Of a stretch of 64,000 nucleotides of DNA, positions 32,345-41,989 are shown piece by piece. The stretch's first letter is position 1, and each line of letters begins with the position of its first letter. The notes under the pieces are model-generated. The model saw nothing but the letters and a program-made list of their open reading frames with translations, made no database searches and was not told where the DNA came from. Position numbers and translations under genes: made by a program. Source of the DNA: Pomphorhynchus laevis (Eukaryota; Acanthocephala; Palaeacanthocephala; Echinorhynchida; Pomphorhynchidae); contig WNNJ02001223.1 of NCBI GenBank assembly GCA_012934845.2, positions 1 to 64,000 on the forward strand. Direction: 5' to 3'.

Positions 32345-32445
32345 ACAATGTGCTACTGACGAGGGGGTAATACAATCTGCTACTGACGATTTTATTGTGC
32401 TACTGACGAAGGAATAACCCGAAAACGTTTTTAAATAAATTGCAA
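32345..32445 (+). ncRNA. Third hammerhead-like motif after a short tandem repeat
   Basis: GCTACTGACGA occurs three times at about 25-bp spacing (32352, 32378, 32399). The last is followed by AGG-AATAA-CCC, GAAA (32421-32424) and ACGTT. CTGACGA fits CUGANGA. Helix I may form between TTTATT upstream and AATAAA downstream. It appears to belong to a further Penelope-type terminus. Confidence 0.5.
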
Positions 32446-32524
32446 AAGAAGCTTGGTTTAATTTTATAAACCTACCTATTTTGATATATGTGTATAGTTT
32501 ATATTCATGATACAGAAAGACGGT

Positions 32525-32632
32525 ACTAATCAGCATGGGTGGGTCTCATCAACTGATGATCCAAACCTGATTCGAACTCAGGACGTCTGTGTCACAATTC
32601 AACATTATAATAAACTGGCCGCTCCAGTGATG
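32525..32632 (-). mobile_element. tRNA-derived SINE (partial)
   Basis: On the minus strand CACTGGAGCGGCCAGTTTAT is followed by an anticodon-arm-like GTTGAATTGTGACACAGACG and a B-box CCTGAGTTCGAATCAGG. The tail is GTTGATGAGACCCACCCATG, equivalent to the other copies in this region but lacking the GGGTCGAAATG block. It reads as an RNA polymerase III type SINE head. Confidence 0.65.
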
Positions 32633-32647
32633 TATATATACATTTCT

Positions 32648-32730
32648 GTATATTACGGGTCGAAATGTGAAATGTAAGTATGGGTCAGCAGCTAATGAGG
32701 ATCACCCAGGCTGATTAGTAGCGTTCTGTT
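32648..32730 (+). mobile_element. SINE tail fragment
   Basis: Contains only the post-tRNA part: GGGTCGAAATGTGAAATG, GTATGGGTCAGCAGCTAATG, CACCCAGGCTGATTAGTAG. It is the same tail as the copy at 32947-33112, inverted relative to the copy just upstream. Confidence 0.6.
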
Positions 32731-32946
32731 ACATTAAGAATAGGAACTATACCTGTGAGTATAATGTCGTGCCACAACCAGAAAAATTGCAGCGCACATA
32801 TTCAATCAAATTAAATTAAAAACATTCATCGCAAGTGGCATCATGAAAAACAGTGATCCGGCTAGCGGATCACACATATGGTAGGTTTCTAATAGATCGT
32901 TAGAATACGATCATCTACCAAAAGTAAAACAAAAATGTATATCTAC

Positions 32947-33112
32947 ACCACTAGAGCAGCCAGCCTAGTAGATGTAGCGTTGAATTGCGATACAGACGTT
33001 GTGAGTTCGAATCTGATAAGCATCAGTGCACGAAGAAAGCAAATAATAAGGGTGGAAATGTGAAATGTAGGTATGGGTCAGCAGCTGATGAGACCTACCC
33101 AGGCTGACTATA
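32947..33112 (+). mobile_element. tRNA-derived SINE
   Basis: tRNA-like head with A-box region GCAGCCAGCCTAGTAGATGT, anticodon arm GCGTTGAATTGCGATACAGACG and B box GAGTTCGAATCTG at normal spacing. A tail follows with GGTGGAAATGTGAAATGTAG and GGGTCAGCAGCTGATGAG. The tail holds a potential GTAGGT/ACCTAC hairpin. The parent tRNA cannot be fixed by eye. Confidence 0.7.
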
Positions 33113-33429
33113 TATTATTAAGTCTTTGTGTTGTGGTGAATAGAGGAAGTTACGAACACTTACGGTTCGTATTCTATCGAGAATCTTCTTACCAGAGAAA
33201 TTTTTAAATAAATTCATTCATAATCATAATGTATGAAAATATTCTTATCAGAAAAATTTTTAAATAAATTCATTCATAATCATAATATATGAAAATGTTC
33301 TAAATTAGAAATAACCTTCGTAATTTATAAGCCCGTCATTAATGTAGTGCCTTGAAGCAATTTTAAAGTTTATTCCATAGAAAAAAATAGAATTATATGA
33401 AACCAGTTGTTTAAAAACAAAAATAATTT
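33113..33429. other. Spacer
   Basis: No gene. Contains a direct repeat of about 55 bp (TTTTTAAATAAATTCATTCA at about 33203 and 33259). Confidence 0.45.
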
Positions 33430-34100
33430 GTTTAATATCAATTTCGTAGTTACTCGATTTCTTCAGTTAATTACAACACACACAGTTTAGAATTTGTATT
33501 ACTAACCACGGAAGAAATTCAGCCATATTCCTCATACTTACGTCATTTAATAATTTTCAATTCCTCAAAGTTCAAGTTGCGTGTAGTGCTAGATCCTTGT
33601 ACTCAGTCATGAGCTGAGCAGTCCGCTGTTATAAGTCCGCTTTGAAGATGTTCTTGAGGACGATCAGTAACCTTCGTTTCGGAAAGCAGAAAACTCCTCA
33701 AACGGTTTATGACAAGAGATGATCTATGCTGACTGATATTGAAGAAATTCTTGGTTGTTGGAAAGATCATTTTCGGGGTCTCCTTAATCGGGTAGATATG
33801 TCTTATCGTGTAGAAGTAGAGCCTTTAGAACCAACGGAAGAGCTCATCTCTTTGGAAGAGTTCATTTCAACAAAAGCATATTTGGAATATTGATTTTGGC
33901 GTTACTCGCCTTCTTCAGTTACTTACAAGAAGCATTCACACTTTAGCGTTTATATTACAAACCACGGAAGAATTCCGTCATAGTCCTCATACAGACATCA
34001 TATAGTAATTTCCAATTCCTCAAAGTTCAAGTTAACGTGTAGTGCTAGATCCTTGTACTAAAAATGAGCAGAGCTGTCCACTATAATTCACGCTGGCGCC
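33430..34100 (-). mobile_element. Pair of Penelope-type terminal repeats around a LINE fragment
   Basis: Two direct repeats of about 190 bp (33440-33632 and 33893-34090) share ACCACGGAAGAA, CAATTCCTCAAAGTTCAAGT and GTGTAGTGCTAGATCCTTGT. On the minus strand each starts with CTGAAGAAGGCGAGTAACGCC- or CTGAAGAAATCGAG-type text, i.e. a hammerhead CUGANGA box with helix II and a degraded GAAA. They look like pseudo-LTRs of a Penelope-like element in minus orientation, whose body is replaced by a plus-strand LINE piece. Confidence 0.5.
33636..33893 (+). pseudogene. LINE ORF2 linker fragment (RTE/Jockey-like)
   Basis: Reads LRFGKQKTPQTVYDKR, one stop, MLTDIEEILGCWKDHFRGLL, NRVDMSYRVEVEPLEPTEEL. The W-x-HF-x2-LLN pattern after a D-G-like turn is the segment between endonuclease and RT in RTE- and Jockey-type LINEs. 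About 80 codons survive, and no RT motif is included. Confidence 0.55.
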
Positions 34101-34234
34101 TCTCCATGATATTATCCAAATTTTCTTCTGTTATAGTTACTGTAAATGTATACACTTTTTGGATATTGCGTTGTATAAAAAACAGGATGCTGTATACTAG
34201 GATATACCACAAACCTACATGGAAGCATTTATAT

Positions 34235-34440
34235 TAATAATAATGAAGAGTGAACCCGCTTCATCATCGGGTGCCCCTACGTCTTTCGACAACGCGACCT
34301 TGTGACTTTGACGTATGCTTCTAGATAAGTCAAAAGAAAGTGCATGCTCGAGGTTTGAACCCCGTACATAGAGTTTGCAATACACACGGGGGCCTCCACC
34401 ATTCAGCCCCCGTGGCCGAATGGTGGATGCAAACTATTAT
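34235..34440 (-). mobile_element. Second tRNA-derived SINE type
   Basis: Minus strand: A-box-like GGGGGCTGAATGGTGGAGG, then about 30 nt later B box GGGGTTCAAACCTCG, then a tail TTGTCGAAAGACGTAGGGG with CACCCGATGATGAAGCGGG and an ATTATTATT-like end. The upstream part is partly inverted on itself (GCCCCCGTGGCCGAATGGTG). Different from the SINE at 33 kb. Not recognised by name. Confidence 0.5.
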
Positions 34441-34789
34441 ATTAATAATAGTTTTCTTAACTCACAAAAACAAAACATGCACCTAATATAAAATATACAA
34501 GGATAAAAAAGAACAGAAAACATAAATACAGTGTTCAATCTGTGACCCACTTTATTGTTTTTTTCTATATTGAATAAGTGGGATCAGATCACACGAGCAT
34601 ACACCATCGCGCCGCCTTCCGACTGAATCACTCAGGGTATCTTGCACACCTGAGAATTCAATTACGTGTACTATGGTCGGTGATCTAGATATGAGGAGTT
34701 TCAGAAAACTTAGCTTTTGCTTTGGGGTACGTCAATTAGAGAAAACGATTAATCCCGAGATTCCCCAAGTATACCAAAGGTGCACTTAG

Positions 34790-36009
34790 GCCCTCGTTCT
34801 TAATGACAGACGTAATGCCCGTTTCAGGGCCCATCTAGCTCGTTTCAGGACACTCTTAAATCTATTCAAGTCTGATCCGGTCATCAATTTAACCGTAATA
34901 GTAAACCCCAGGTATATTACTCGATGTGAAACGACTGAAAGTGGTATATTATTCAGAATGGAAGAGAGATGAGATTACTAATCTGTTGAGCTTTTTCTTT
35001 GTTATAGGTGTGCCATTAAAGACGTCCACCTTTGATTTAGAAGAGTTGAGAATGAGATTGGATTGGGGTAGCTGATATTTTAATCTTAAAATGAAACAGC
35101 TGATGTCTGAAACTACATCTTTGCACCTGCGTCCAGAAAACATGGATGTGGCATCATCGGCGTATACCATTATATGTAATCACGAATAAAAAGCTTAAAT
35201 AGCACTGTGGATGCAACAAGATATAAGATAAGAGAAAGTGGGGAGCCTTGGGGCATATCTGTAATCGACTAGAACCGACGTGCATCAGAGTTATATTGTA
35301 AAAATCACTCAGAGTACAGCAGTATCTCTCTGTTAAAATTTCTCGCAGACAGCCCGAGTGAGCTGAGATAAGAGATAACAAATTAAATGGAGATGTGGTC
35401 AAATGCAGCGGAAAAGTCAAGATAGACTGCTACAGCAAGCTGATGATTGTTATCTTAACAAAACCAATTAACTGGAGCGATAGCTGAATAAACTGAGCGA
35501 AGTTTCACAAACACATGAAAATCAGGTGGCATTAAATTCCGCCTACATATACGGTCAAGGATTCTACGCGCAAGCGCTTTTTCGTTAATGGAGATTAGGG
35601 AGTTTTGAATCAAGATGGACCGCAGAACTTTAGGACAAGATACTTACTTTTTCTTTAGTAAAAAAAATTTCCGGCTAATATTGACGCCTGCAACATTGGA
35701 GGGGGAGGCTAAAATCATTGTGAAGACGACCTCCTTTCTCTGATTGCCTGTCAAAAGCTGACATACTCTAGTGGAGAGTGGCGAACCAGTTTTGGATGTA
35801 CCTGAAAGTGGGCATTAGGAATTTAGGATATCTGTGACAGATAAGTCCCAACTCCTGAAATCATGCCAAGGTGGGATTCGTTGGGGAAATTCAGTGCCTC
35901 CATAATTGTGATGGGATAGTGAATATTCCAAGAATTTATTAAGGCCTATGCTATCAATCCAACCTGATGTTCTGTCCTTTAACATACAAAGTTCTTGAAT
36001 ATATTCCAA
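34790..36009 (-). pseudogene. LINE reverse transcriptase fragments
   Basis: Pieces in order on the minus strand: RTSGWIDSIGLNKFLEYSLS (linker), a region equivalent to the RPISIQNSLI motif, FPLHLTTSPFNLLSLISAHS (part of the strand A to B region), SRLQICPKAPHFLLSYILLH where a PQGSPLS motif has been frameshifted, MVYADDATSMFSGRRCKDVV with the catalytic YADD, and LKRARWALKRALRLSLRTRA. Alignment to the plus-strand copy supports each block. Not functional. Confidence 0.75.
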
Positions 36010-36119
36010 AAGGAAGACTGGAAATGATTAGAGCGAGCAATGCGCGCCTTATTTTTACTTAGCTGAAGTCTATATCTAAAGCTCCAGCATTATTTCTAGA
36101 GGGCTTTTTGCGTTGATAA

Positions 36120-37490
36120 GCGATGGAGAGAACAAACCAACTACTAGGGTTCATAGCTAGGAAGCTTTCTCTCCCCAATCTCAGAAGCAGCAGTACTGGT
36201 GAGTCCATTTTCATCATTTCCCTTTATATTCGGAGAGTTATTTACCCAGTGTTTGCCTTTTCTAATCAATTTATTTGAGTTTGAATTTGTAGCAGCAGTT
36301 CTCTTGTTAGAGGTAGGAGGATCCTTGATAACTGGTGTATTAACAATACTTGGCTGAGAAAATATCATTGAAACTAAATCTGACACCAGTTTTTCCATTT
36401 GTGATTTTTTTCACGATTTTGCATGTCGATTATTTTTAGTATTTCATCCTTATCAAACGAATGTTTCCTTTTTAGCTAATCGAGAAAAGGAAACAGCAAA
36501 CGTGGCGACGCTATATAGAGATTTCTATAATCTTTAAAGTGTTTACACTTCATAGATCAAGCTGGATAGTCTTTATTGCAGTTTGCACACTTGTAGATGC
36601 CATTCGAATTTAGGGATGCTTCTTCACCGTGTGCTGCATAATCACACAGCTAGAGCAGCATTTATCGAATTTACATGAAGATACTCCAGTGCCGCAACGG
36701 TGACCGTTTCGACAATGGGGATACGTCGTGTTATCTATGGAAATAAAAGTAAAAACTAAGTTTGTCCCAAAGAAGGGTTTGTGGTTTGATTTAGATATTA
36801 CCAAAACGACGTCGATTAGTGTTTTATCAAAAGCGATGGGAATCGTAGCACCTGATTTTTTAAAACCTGATATTCTTCTAAAACCGTATAGCTTTTCAAG
36901 CTGTATAAGATCATCGTCCTCGAGATTTGCTGGGATATTGGTAATCTTGACTGGGATAAATAACGGCTTAAATTTAATAGTTCCAAACTCAGATAGATTG
37001 TCATTGAAGAATTTTTTATATTGCCTGGCTACATCTCCGTAGAAAAGGTAGTACGATATATGCCTGTGAATTTTCTAGCAGTATCATATATTACATAGTC
37101 TCTAAATCATGCTACGTAGGGTCGTAGCAATATCCAAAAATAATCCTCAACTTTAAGGGGAATTTTGATGTTGATTTCTATAACATTGTTTAGTTTTTTC
37201 TGTGGAGGAAGTTCTGCAACTTCTATATTAGCACAACAAACTGTACTAACTTTATTTTCTTGCATTGAAACAGTAACTTTCAATACATATGCAGCTAACA
37301 ATCCGTTCACTTATATAACTGATTCTTCCGATATCCACATTAAAGATCTCACAAATAAAACTTCAGGTATGGAGAAACCTGAGAAAAACTTAAGATTAAA
37401 TGACATGTTTTCAATCTCTGATAATAAAACGGTGAAATTGTGGAGGTTTAAAAGGGGCAAAATTTCTATTCCGAGAAATTGATTCACAAA
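36120..37490 (-). pseudogene. LINE ORF1, gag-like zinc-knuckle protein, decayed
   Basis: A run of broken minus-strand frames. The recognisable part is a triple zinc-knuckle region: CRNGHRCGTGVSSC, CCSSCVIMQHTVKKH and, after a break, YKCANCNKDYPA. A Lys/Asn-rich C-terminus follows (RTAATNSNSNKLIRKGKHW). Such ORF1 proteins bind LINE RNA. The N-terminal half has no motif I recognise. Confidence 0.65.
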
Positions 37491-37708
37491 TTATTTATTT
37501 TTTACAAGAAATAAAAGATCACTGATTTTCGTCAGTAATGCCAAATTTTTTAAAGTGCAATTAATTTCTATAATCAAGATTCAAAACAATTTAAAAATTT
37601 AATTATTGTTACAACAGCTACATTAAGTTTTTAAACAAAATCACTGTCTAGCACTGCTAATAATGCTAAAGGCGTTGTCGCGCTGCGCTGCTAAGCCTAG
37701 TCTTTGCG

Positions 37709-38323
37709 TTAATCACAACGAATCGCGTGGTTCCCCGTTGTAGATTGAATTCTCTGGCCGATTTCCTTAATGATGACTGCTGTTGTCGGTCCGAACACTC
37801 CTGTAGTCTCGATATCAATCAGTTCGATTTGAAACCGTCCTGATAGGCTTTTGTGCTTAAGCCGTTTTGCTTCCTCTGCATATTTGGCGGATCTCCTTGA
37901 CTTAGTTGCTGACGAGTGTATGTTGGTTTCGGAAAATGTGTCGACACAAGTGCAATCCCAGCATAAACTTCGTCCGTTCTTGAATGGAAAGGTAGTGATG
38001 CCGTCAGGCTGTTTTCCATCTCCCCTGTCCAGACCCAAAGGCTCGAGAATGACTGGTAAACCCGCGTGTTGCAAAGAACGCTTAACAACGCTATTCAGTT
38101 TTGCATGTCTGAGATGTCGGCAGGTGTTGTATCTGCAGGACAGTCCATGATGGCCCAGGGGGTCTATCAACTTACCATATCTGCACGTGTGGGATTGACA
38201 CACTGATAAACTCACTCTCAAAGACAAGGCGATTCGGAGGGTGTCAGGGTCGAGTTGTGTGCCCAATGAAGATATGGGGATAGCGTGTAACCATAGTCCA
38301 CTCTTCTTGCATGATGCCGACAT
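37709..38323 (-). CDS. Restriction-like endonuclease domain of the PHD-type retroelement
   Basis: 204 codons open. CRYGKLIDPLGHHGLSC is the zinc motif before the endonuclease, then LRHAKLNSVVKRSLQHAGLP, LEPLGLDRGDGKQPDGITTF (the PD of the active site), LCWDCTCVDTFSETNI (second acidic position) and KSRRSAKYAEEAKRLKHKSL (Lys-rich helix completing the fold). This is the RLE arrangement of R2-like elements: it nicks target DNA to prime reverse transcription. The domain looks intact even though the upstream RT is not. The start is arbitrary because the frame belongs to a longer protein. Confidence 0.75.
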   Translation of the reverse strand: MSASCKKSGLWLHAIPISSLGTQLDPDTLRIALSLRVSLSVCQSHTCRYGKLIDPLGHHGLSCRYNTCRHLRHAKLNSVVKRSLQHAGLPVILEPLGLDRGDGKQPDGITTFPFKNGRSLCWDCTCVDTFSETNIHSSATKSRRSAKYAEEAKRLKHKSLSGRFQIELIDIETTGVFGPTTAVIIKEIGQRIQSTTGNHAIRCD

Positions 38324-38416
38324 TAAACGAGCTCAGTTTATCTGATCGGCTTCGGCTTTCATCTTCGTGAGCCTGGTCTCCATTAATGACAAGTCCCACA
38401 TCTTTTGTCTATTTAT

Positions 38417-39724
38417 TTATGATGGCTGATCAATCCCGCCACTTGCCACGTTCCATGTCATCTCGATTGTCGACAACTCTCTGGAATGAGCCAGTCCGCA
38501 AATGCGAAGAAGAACGGCGTTTACCACATCGCGCACGGCATGCATGGAAGACAAGAAACCTGGTAGTGCGATGTCTGCGGCTTTTCGAATACCCAAACCA
38601 CCGTATGCCACGGGTAACGTGGCCTGTTCCCACGAATTATCATTGAAAGCAACATTAATTAAAATTGCCACCGCTTCTTTCATGGTTTCGTCGAAGGCTT
38701 CCAAAGAATTTCGATGTAGGTAGCCCGGTGTACTTCTTAGGATGAATTGCAACTTTTGTATTGCGAAGCAATTTTTAGCAGAGTGAAAGCCTGGTGATTG
38801 TCAACGTGTGAGAGTCGGGATCCTATTAGTTTCAAATCCCTCGTCTTTTCGTCGATTATTCGAGGAATGTTGGTGGATGTGAGCGGAGCCCCCAAAAGTG
38901 TGCAATCTTTCTTGTCGGTCAGAAAGATATCAGACAGGATTTTTCTGAAAAGCTGTTTGGTCCGCTCCTCATCGACTGATGATGAATGATCCAAGATTGT
39001 CAGTTCGCTTTTTGCACCGTTGATTTCTAGTCCAATACTCCTCAACTTTTGGATCATAATCGATAGGTCGTCAGATACTATTTTAGGGTCTCACCCGATG
39101 GTGGCGCCCTCCAAGTATCACAGATTTAATTCTGATTTGATTTCCTTAGCGATTGTGTTGACCCCCATCGAAAACAAAGCCGCTTTAAAAAGGTCGCCTT
39201 GTTGAATGCCATTTGCTGATCTTATAACTTTATCGTCGGTTGACATCCGTCAGATATCTTCGTGTTATGTGGGCTGCTGCTTCACAGCCTCCTCGCGTAG
39301 CCAAACCCAGTTGAATTGGACGCATCTATTGGCCGAGTCGTATATTAACTTGTTTGGCTGCGGCCTTTACAGCGAGGCGCTTTAGTGTATTACCCACCCC
39401 AATTGGGCGAATTCATACACCTTTATTGTTCAAGGCCACTAGAGTAGCTCCGTAGAAAATCCTTCGAACTGTCTCAGGTACATCACTTTTAAGAACAGCG
39501 TTCACTAAGTTTGTTAACGTTGTTGACAGACGTATTCCGGCTTCTCCTACTTCATGAGTTAGTAAGCTACGCAGTTGTCCCGGTCGAAGTCCATCCGGTC
39601 CTCCGGATGATCCTGGGCCAAACTCGTTTATTGTCTGTCTGACCGCATCCTGCCCGACTGACGCTTCGATGATCGTATCGTCCGGGGGCAGTGGAAGTAA
39701 TAGCTTCGGTGGATCAGGTGGATG
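38417..39724 (-). pseudogene. Reverse transcriptase of the PHD-type retroelement, decayed
   Basis: Fragments on the minus strand: DPPKLLLPLPPDDTI, SSGGPDGLRPGQLRSLLTHE, ATLVALNNKG with a stop then IRPIGVGNTLKRLAVKAAAK, SANGIQQGDLFKAALFSMGV, YLEGATIG where a YLDD-type catalytic box would be expected, and SIMIQKLRSIGLEINGAKSE. The RT is recognisable but dead: the catalytic box is mutated and stops occur. C-terminal helix and thumb blocks (38417-38752) follow. Confidence 0.75.
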
Positions 39725-41989
39725 ATTAAATCAGCTAACTGAGTCTACGTATTGTTATATAATTATAAAATAAACAAAACAATAATGCTAAATCAAAATT
39801 TAATAATAAATAATAAAATTAATAATTGTTTTTTGGGCTGCTATTACCACCCATTGGAACACCTTTTACTTGTCTAAATATAGATGTCCCTACTTTTAAA
39901 TAATTTTGATTTATCAAAATATTTAAGGATTCTATTAATTCAATTTTATCCATATATTTATATTTATTTGATGGTTTAATTTTTGTTAGATAGGCGTTAT
40001 AATTATTATAACATATATATGTATATCTTTTTCCGAATATAAGGTTAATTAATTTTACTAACGCTTCTTTAATATCTACTAAATCTAGATTTGTATAAAG
40101 CGTACTAAAATCGTATGTATTTATATTTTGAAAATTTATTCCTTTTGTCTGTTCTAAAAATTCTTTTGTAGAATTAATACTGAAATAGTGTTTTATACCA
40201 GTATTAATTTCGATTACCTTGCAATATTTTTTAAAATGTGCTTTAATTACTTTAAGTATTTTATTCATATAGACAGAAAGTGGTTTTAATGTACATTTAA
40301 ACGCACTACATATGAACCTAGGTTTTATTGGATTTTTATGTAATTTTGGATTCCAATATAATATAGGTATAGTTTTATTATCTAATTCAACCTTTATACC
40401 CTTTTTATCCATTATAGAACAGTGACTTGTAATAATTGTTTCTAAACTCAACTCACTACGTTCATATGTTGGATTTACATTTAAATCATTAGAATTAACC
40501 TCTTTCATTAGTATATCATAATAAAGCTTTTTGCATATGAAGACAAAGTTATTACTAGCTTTATCAATAGTTGTTATTATATAGTTATCCTTTAATTTAG
40601 TAAGTTCTTTATACATATCTTTATTAATTTTATCTTTCCTTTTATAATTGTTTGTTATTTTCATTTTATTTTTAATTTTATCAAATATATAATCTTTCCA
40701 AATTTTTATCTTAGATATATTCGAGCTTTCACTATTAATCAGCTTACTAAAGTAATCATTTAAGTTATTATATAACGAACTGTAAATTTTATTTTTGTCG
40801 TTGTTGTTATTTAATCTATATTTATACCCTTTTGATAGCAGCTTTCTTAATTCACAATTTTCAATTAATTCTAGATTATGGGTACATATATGTTCATTTA
40901 TTTTATCAAAACTAAGACTTTTACAATTGCATTCTGTTTCCATTATGTTTCTAATATTATCGTTACATATTGATTTTAATTCTTTATTATAATTACAAAT
41001 TTTTCGTCCTAATGGTGGTAGGAGTTTATACCTTATTTTAGGAATATATTTACTTAAATCTGACCCTATTATTTCTTTACTTTTAGAATTATTTAAAAGT
41101 CCGGCTATATTTATGTTATCTATACATTTATTAATGAAGTTTATGGTTAATGTATATTTTCTATTGTTATTATTTACATTTATTGTATGATTATAGTATT
41201 TTGTATTACAATAACTGTCTATTATACAACTTAGCCTATCATAGTCGTTAATTAATTTTTGATTTATTGAACATATGATATCTTTAGAAAAACTTCTTAT
41301 ATTTACATAAAGATCTTTTAGCTTATTATCACTTAAAAGTTGTTTTAATATTTCTAATTGTTCATTTATATACATATCTTTTTTAATATTTTTAACTCTA
41401 TTTTTCCTATTCCTTTTATCACCATGACTTCTTGGTTTGCGTTTAACCGGATTATTATAATATAGTTGTTTATTATGTATTATACTACTTCTGCCAATTC
41501 CTTGTACCACGTCATTCAATCCTAATGGGTACATGGAATTAAGCGTTTTAATCCAAAAATCTTCTTTTTCTAATAGTTTTTGATTTAATATTGAAATGTT
41601 TTCTTCGATAATATGTTCTAAAATAAATAATTTACAGTTTTTAATATCATGTCCTATTAATCTCATATGTTTATGAAATATAGTTTGACTATTATGCTGT
41701 ATATTATATATGTGTTGCCTAAACCTAGTTTTTAACATTTGATATGTTTTTCCTATATATTGCAATCCACATGTGCATTGTATTAGATACACTACACCTG
41801 CGGTATTGCAGTTACAATTATTATTAATATTTAATGAAAAACATTTGTTTGTCGTATTACTTACGATACAATTATTATTATTTATAACATCACAAACTAT
41901 ACAATTTTTTCTGTTACATTTAAAAGATCTAAAATTGAAATCATTAGTACTTACGTATTTTTTCAATATTGTTGAGTACATGTAACTTT
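39725..41989 (-). mobile_element. Naiad-type Penelope-like element, copy B (inserted in the PHD-type element)
   Basis: Minus-strand insertion splitting the RT region from the PHD region of the surrounding element. The 3' end reads TACGTAGACTCAGTTAGCTG, as in copies A and C. The 5' end is truncated just before the first Cys motif. An internal deletion joins the RT PMGGN motif directly to the 3' UTR, removing the YIDD box, the C-terminal tail and the structured 3' region. Composition is extremely AT-rich. Compared with copies A, C and D only scattered substitutions are seen, so it is young. Confidence 0.9.
39819..41981 (-). CDS. Naiad protein: N-terminal zinc/GIY-YIG endonuclease plus truncated RT
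   Basis: 720 uninterrupted codons. Residues 20-30 hold FKCNRKNCIVC (zinc-binding). Residues 62-155 form a GIY-YIG nuclease: GVVYLIQCTCGLQYIGKT, then RFRQHIYN with the catalytic Arg, EKEDFWIKTLNS and PLGLND. A basic Lys/Arg linker (about 175-205) and a long Asn/Ile/Lys-rich region with a CNCKSLSFDKINEHICTH motif follow. The RT begins near residue 555: KLHKNPIKPRFICSAFKCTL, YDFSTLYTNLDLVDIKEALV (motif A Asp) and FRQVKGVPMGGN, and then ends in KNNY because of the internal deletion. Endonuclease before RT is the permuted order of Naiad/Chlamys elements; classical Penelope has it last. The catalytic YIDD is absent, so this long frame is not an active RT. The true N-terminus is probably lost too. 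Confidence 0.88.
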   Translation of the reverse strand: MYSTILKKYVSTNDFNFRSFKCNRKNCIVCDVINNNNCIVSNTTNKCFSLNINNNCNCNTAGVVYLIQCTCGLQYIGKTYQMLKTRFRQHIYNIQHNSQTIFHKHMRLIGHDIKNCKLFILEHIIEENISILNQKLLEKEDFWIKTLNSMYPLGLNDVVQGIGRSSIIHNKQLYYNNPVKRKPRSHGDKRNRKNRVKNIKKDMYINEQLEILKQLLSDNKLKDLYVNIRSFSKDIICSINQKLINDYDRLSCIIDSYCNTKYYNHTINVNNNNRKYTLTINFINKCIDNINIAGLLNNSKSKEIIGSDLSKYIPKIRYKLLPPLGRKICNYNKELKSICNDNIRNIMETECNCKSLSFDKINEHICTHNLELIENCELRKLLSKGYKYRLNNNNDKNKIYSSLYNNLNDYFSKLINSESSNISKIKIWKDYIFDKIKNKMKITNNYKRKDKINKDMYKELTKLKDNYIITTIDKASNNFVFICKKLYYDILMKEVNSNDLNVNPTYERSELSLETIITSHCSIMDKKGIKVELDNKTIPILYWNPKLHKNPIKPRFICSAFKCTLKPLSVYMNKILKVIKAHFKKYCKVIEINTGIKHYFSINSTKEFLEQTKGINFQNINTYDFSTLYTNLDLVDIKEALVKLINLIFGKRYTYICYNNYNAYLTKIKPSNKYKYMDKIELIESLNILINQNYLKVGTSIFRQVKGVPMGGNSSPKNNY

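Larger units (their letters stand above)
34555..37490 (-). mobile_element. APE-type LINE with CCHC ORF1, decayed copy without endonuclease
   Basis: Minus-strand relative of the element at 55.0-58.4 kb. Order from its 5' end: ORF1 with zinc knuckles (about 37490-36120), then a jump straight to the pre-RT linker (36009-35815), then RT pieces to a 3' end near 34560. The endonuclease is missing, apparently deleted. Many stops and frameshifts break the frames. The two copies clearly belong to one family but are far diverged, so it is old. Confidence 0.8.
37640..39724 (-). mobile_element. PHD/RT/RLE retroelement, 3' part (RT and restriction-like endonuclease)
   Basis: Downstream portion of a minus-strand non-LTR retroelement interrupted by a Naiad insertion; its upstream portion is at 41990-42740. 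Its RT region is broken by several stops and frameshifts; the endonuclease region at the 3' side is still open. The broad type (RT, then a zinc motif, then a PD-(D/E)xK restriction-like endonuclease) belongs to the R2/NeSL/CRE assemblage of LINEs. Exact clade is uncertain. Confidence 0.78.

Noticed and set aside
32547-32580. Hammerhead from CTGATGATCC…GGACGTC on the plus strand
   Set aside because: The GAAA box is missing; the segment is the reverse complement of the SINE B-box region.
32947-33015. A genuine tRNA gene
   Set aside because: A- and B-box spacing is tRNA-like, but acceptor stem pairing is absent and the unit recurs with a shared tail, which is a SINE feature.
39819-41981. Intact, active Naiad ORF
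   Set aside because: The frame is long, but it lacks the YIDD catalytic box and the C-terminal tail because of an internal deletion.
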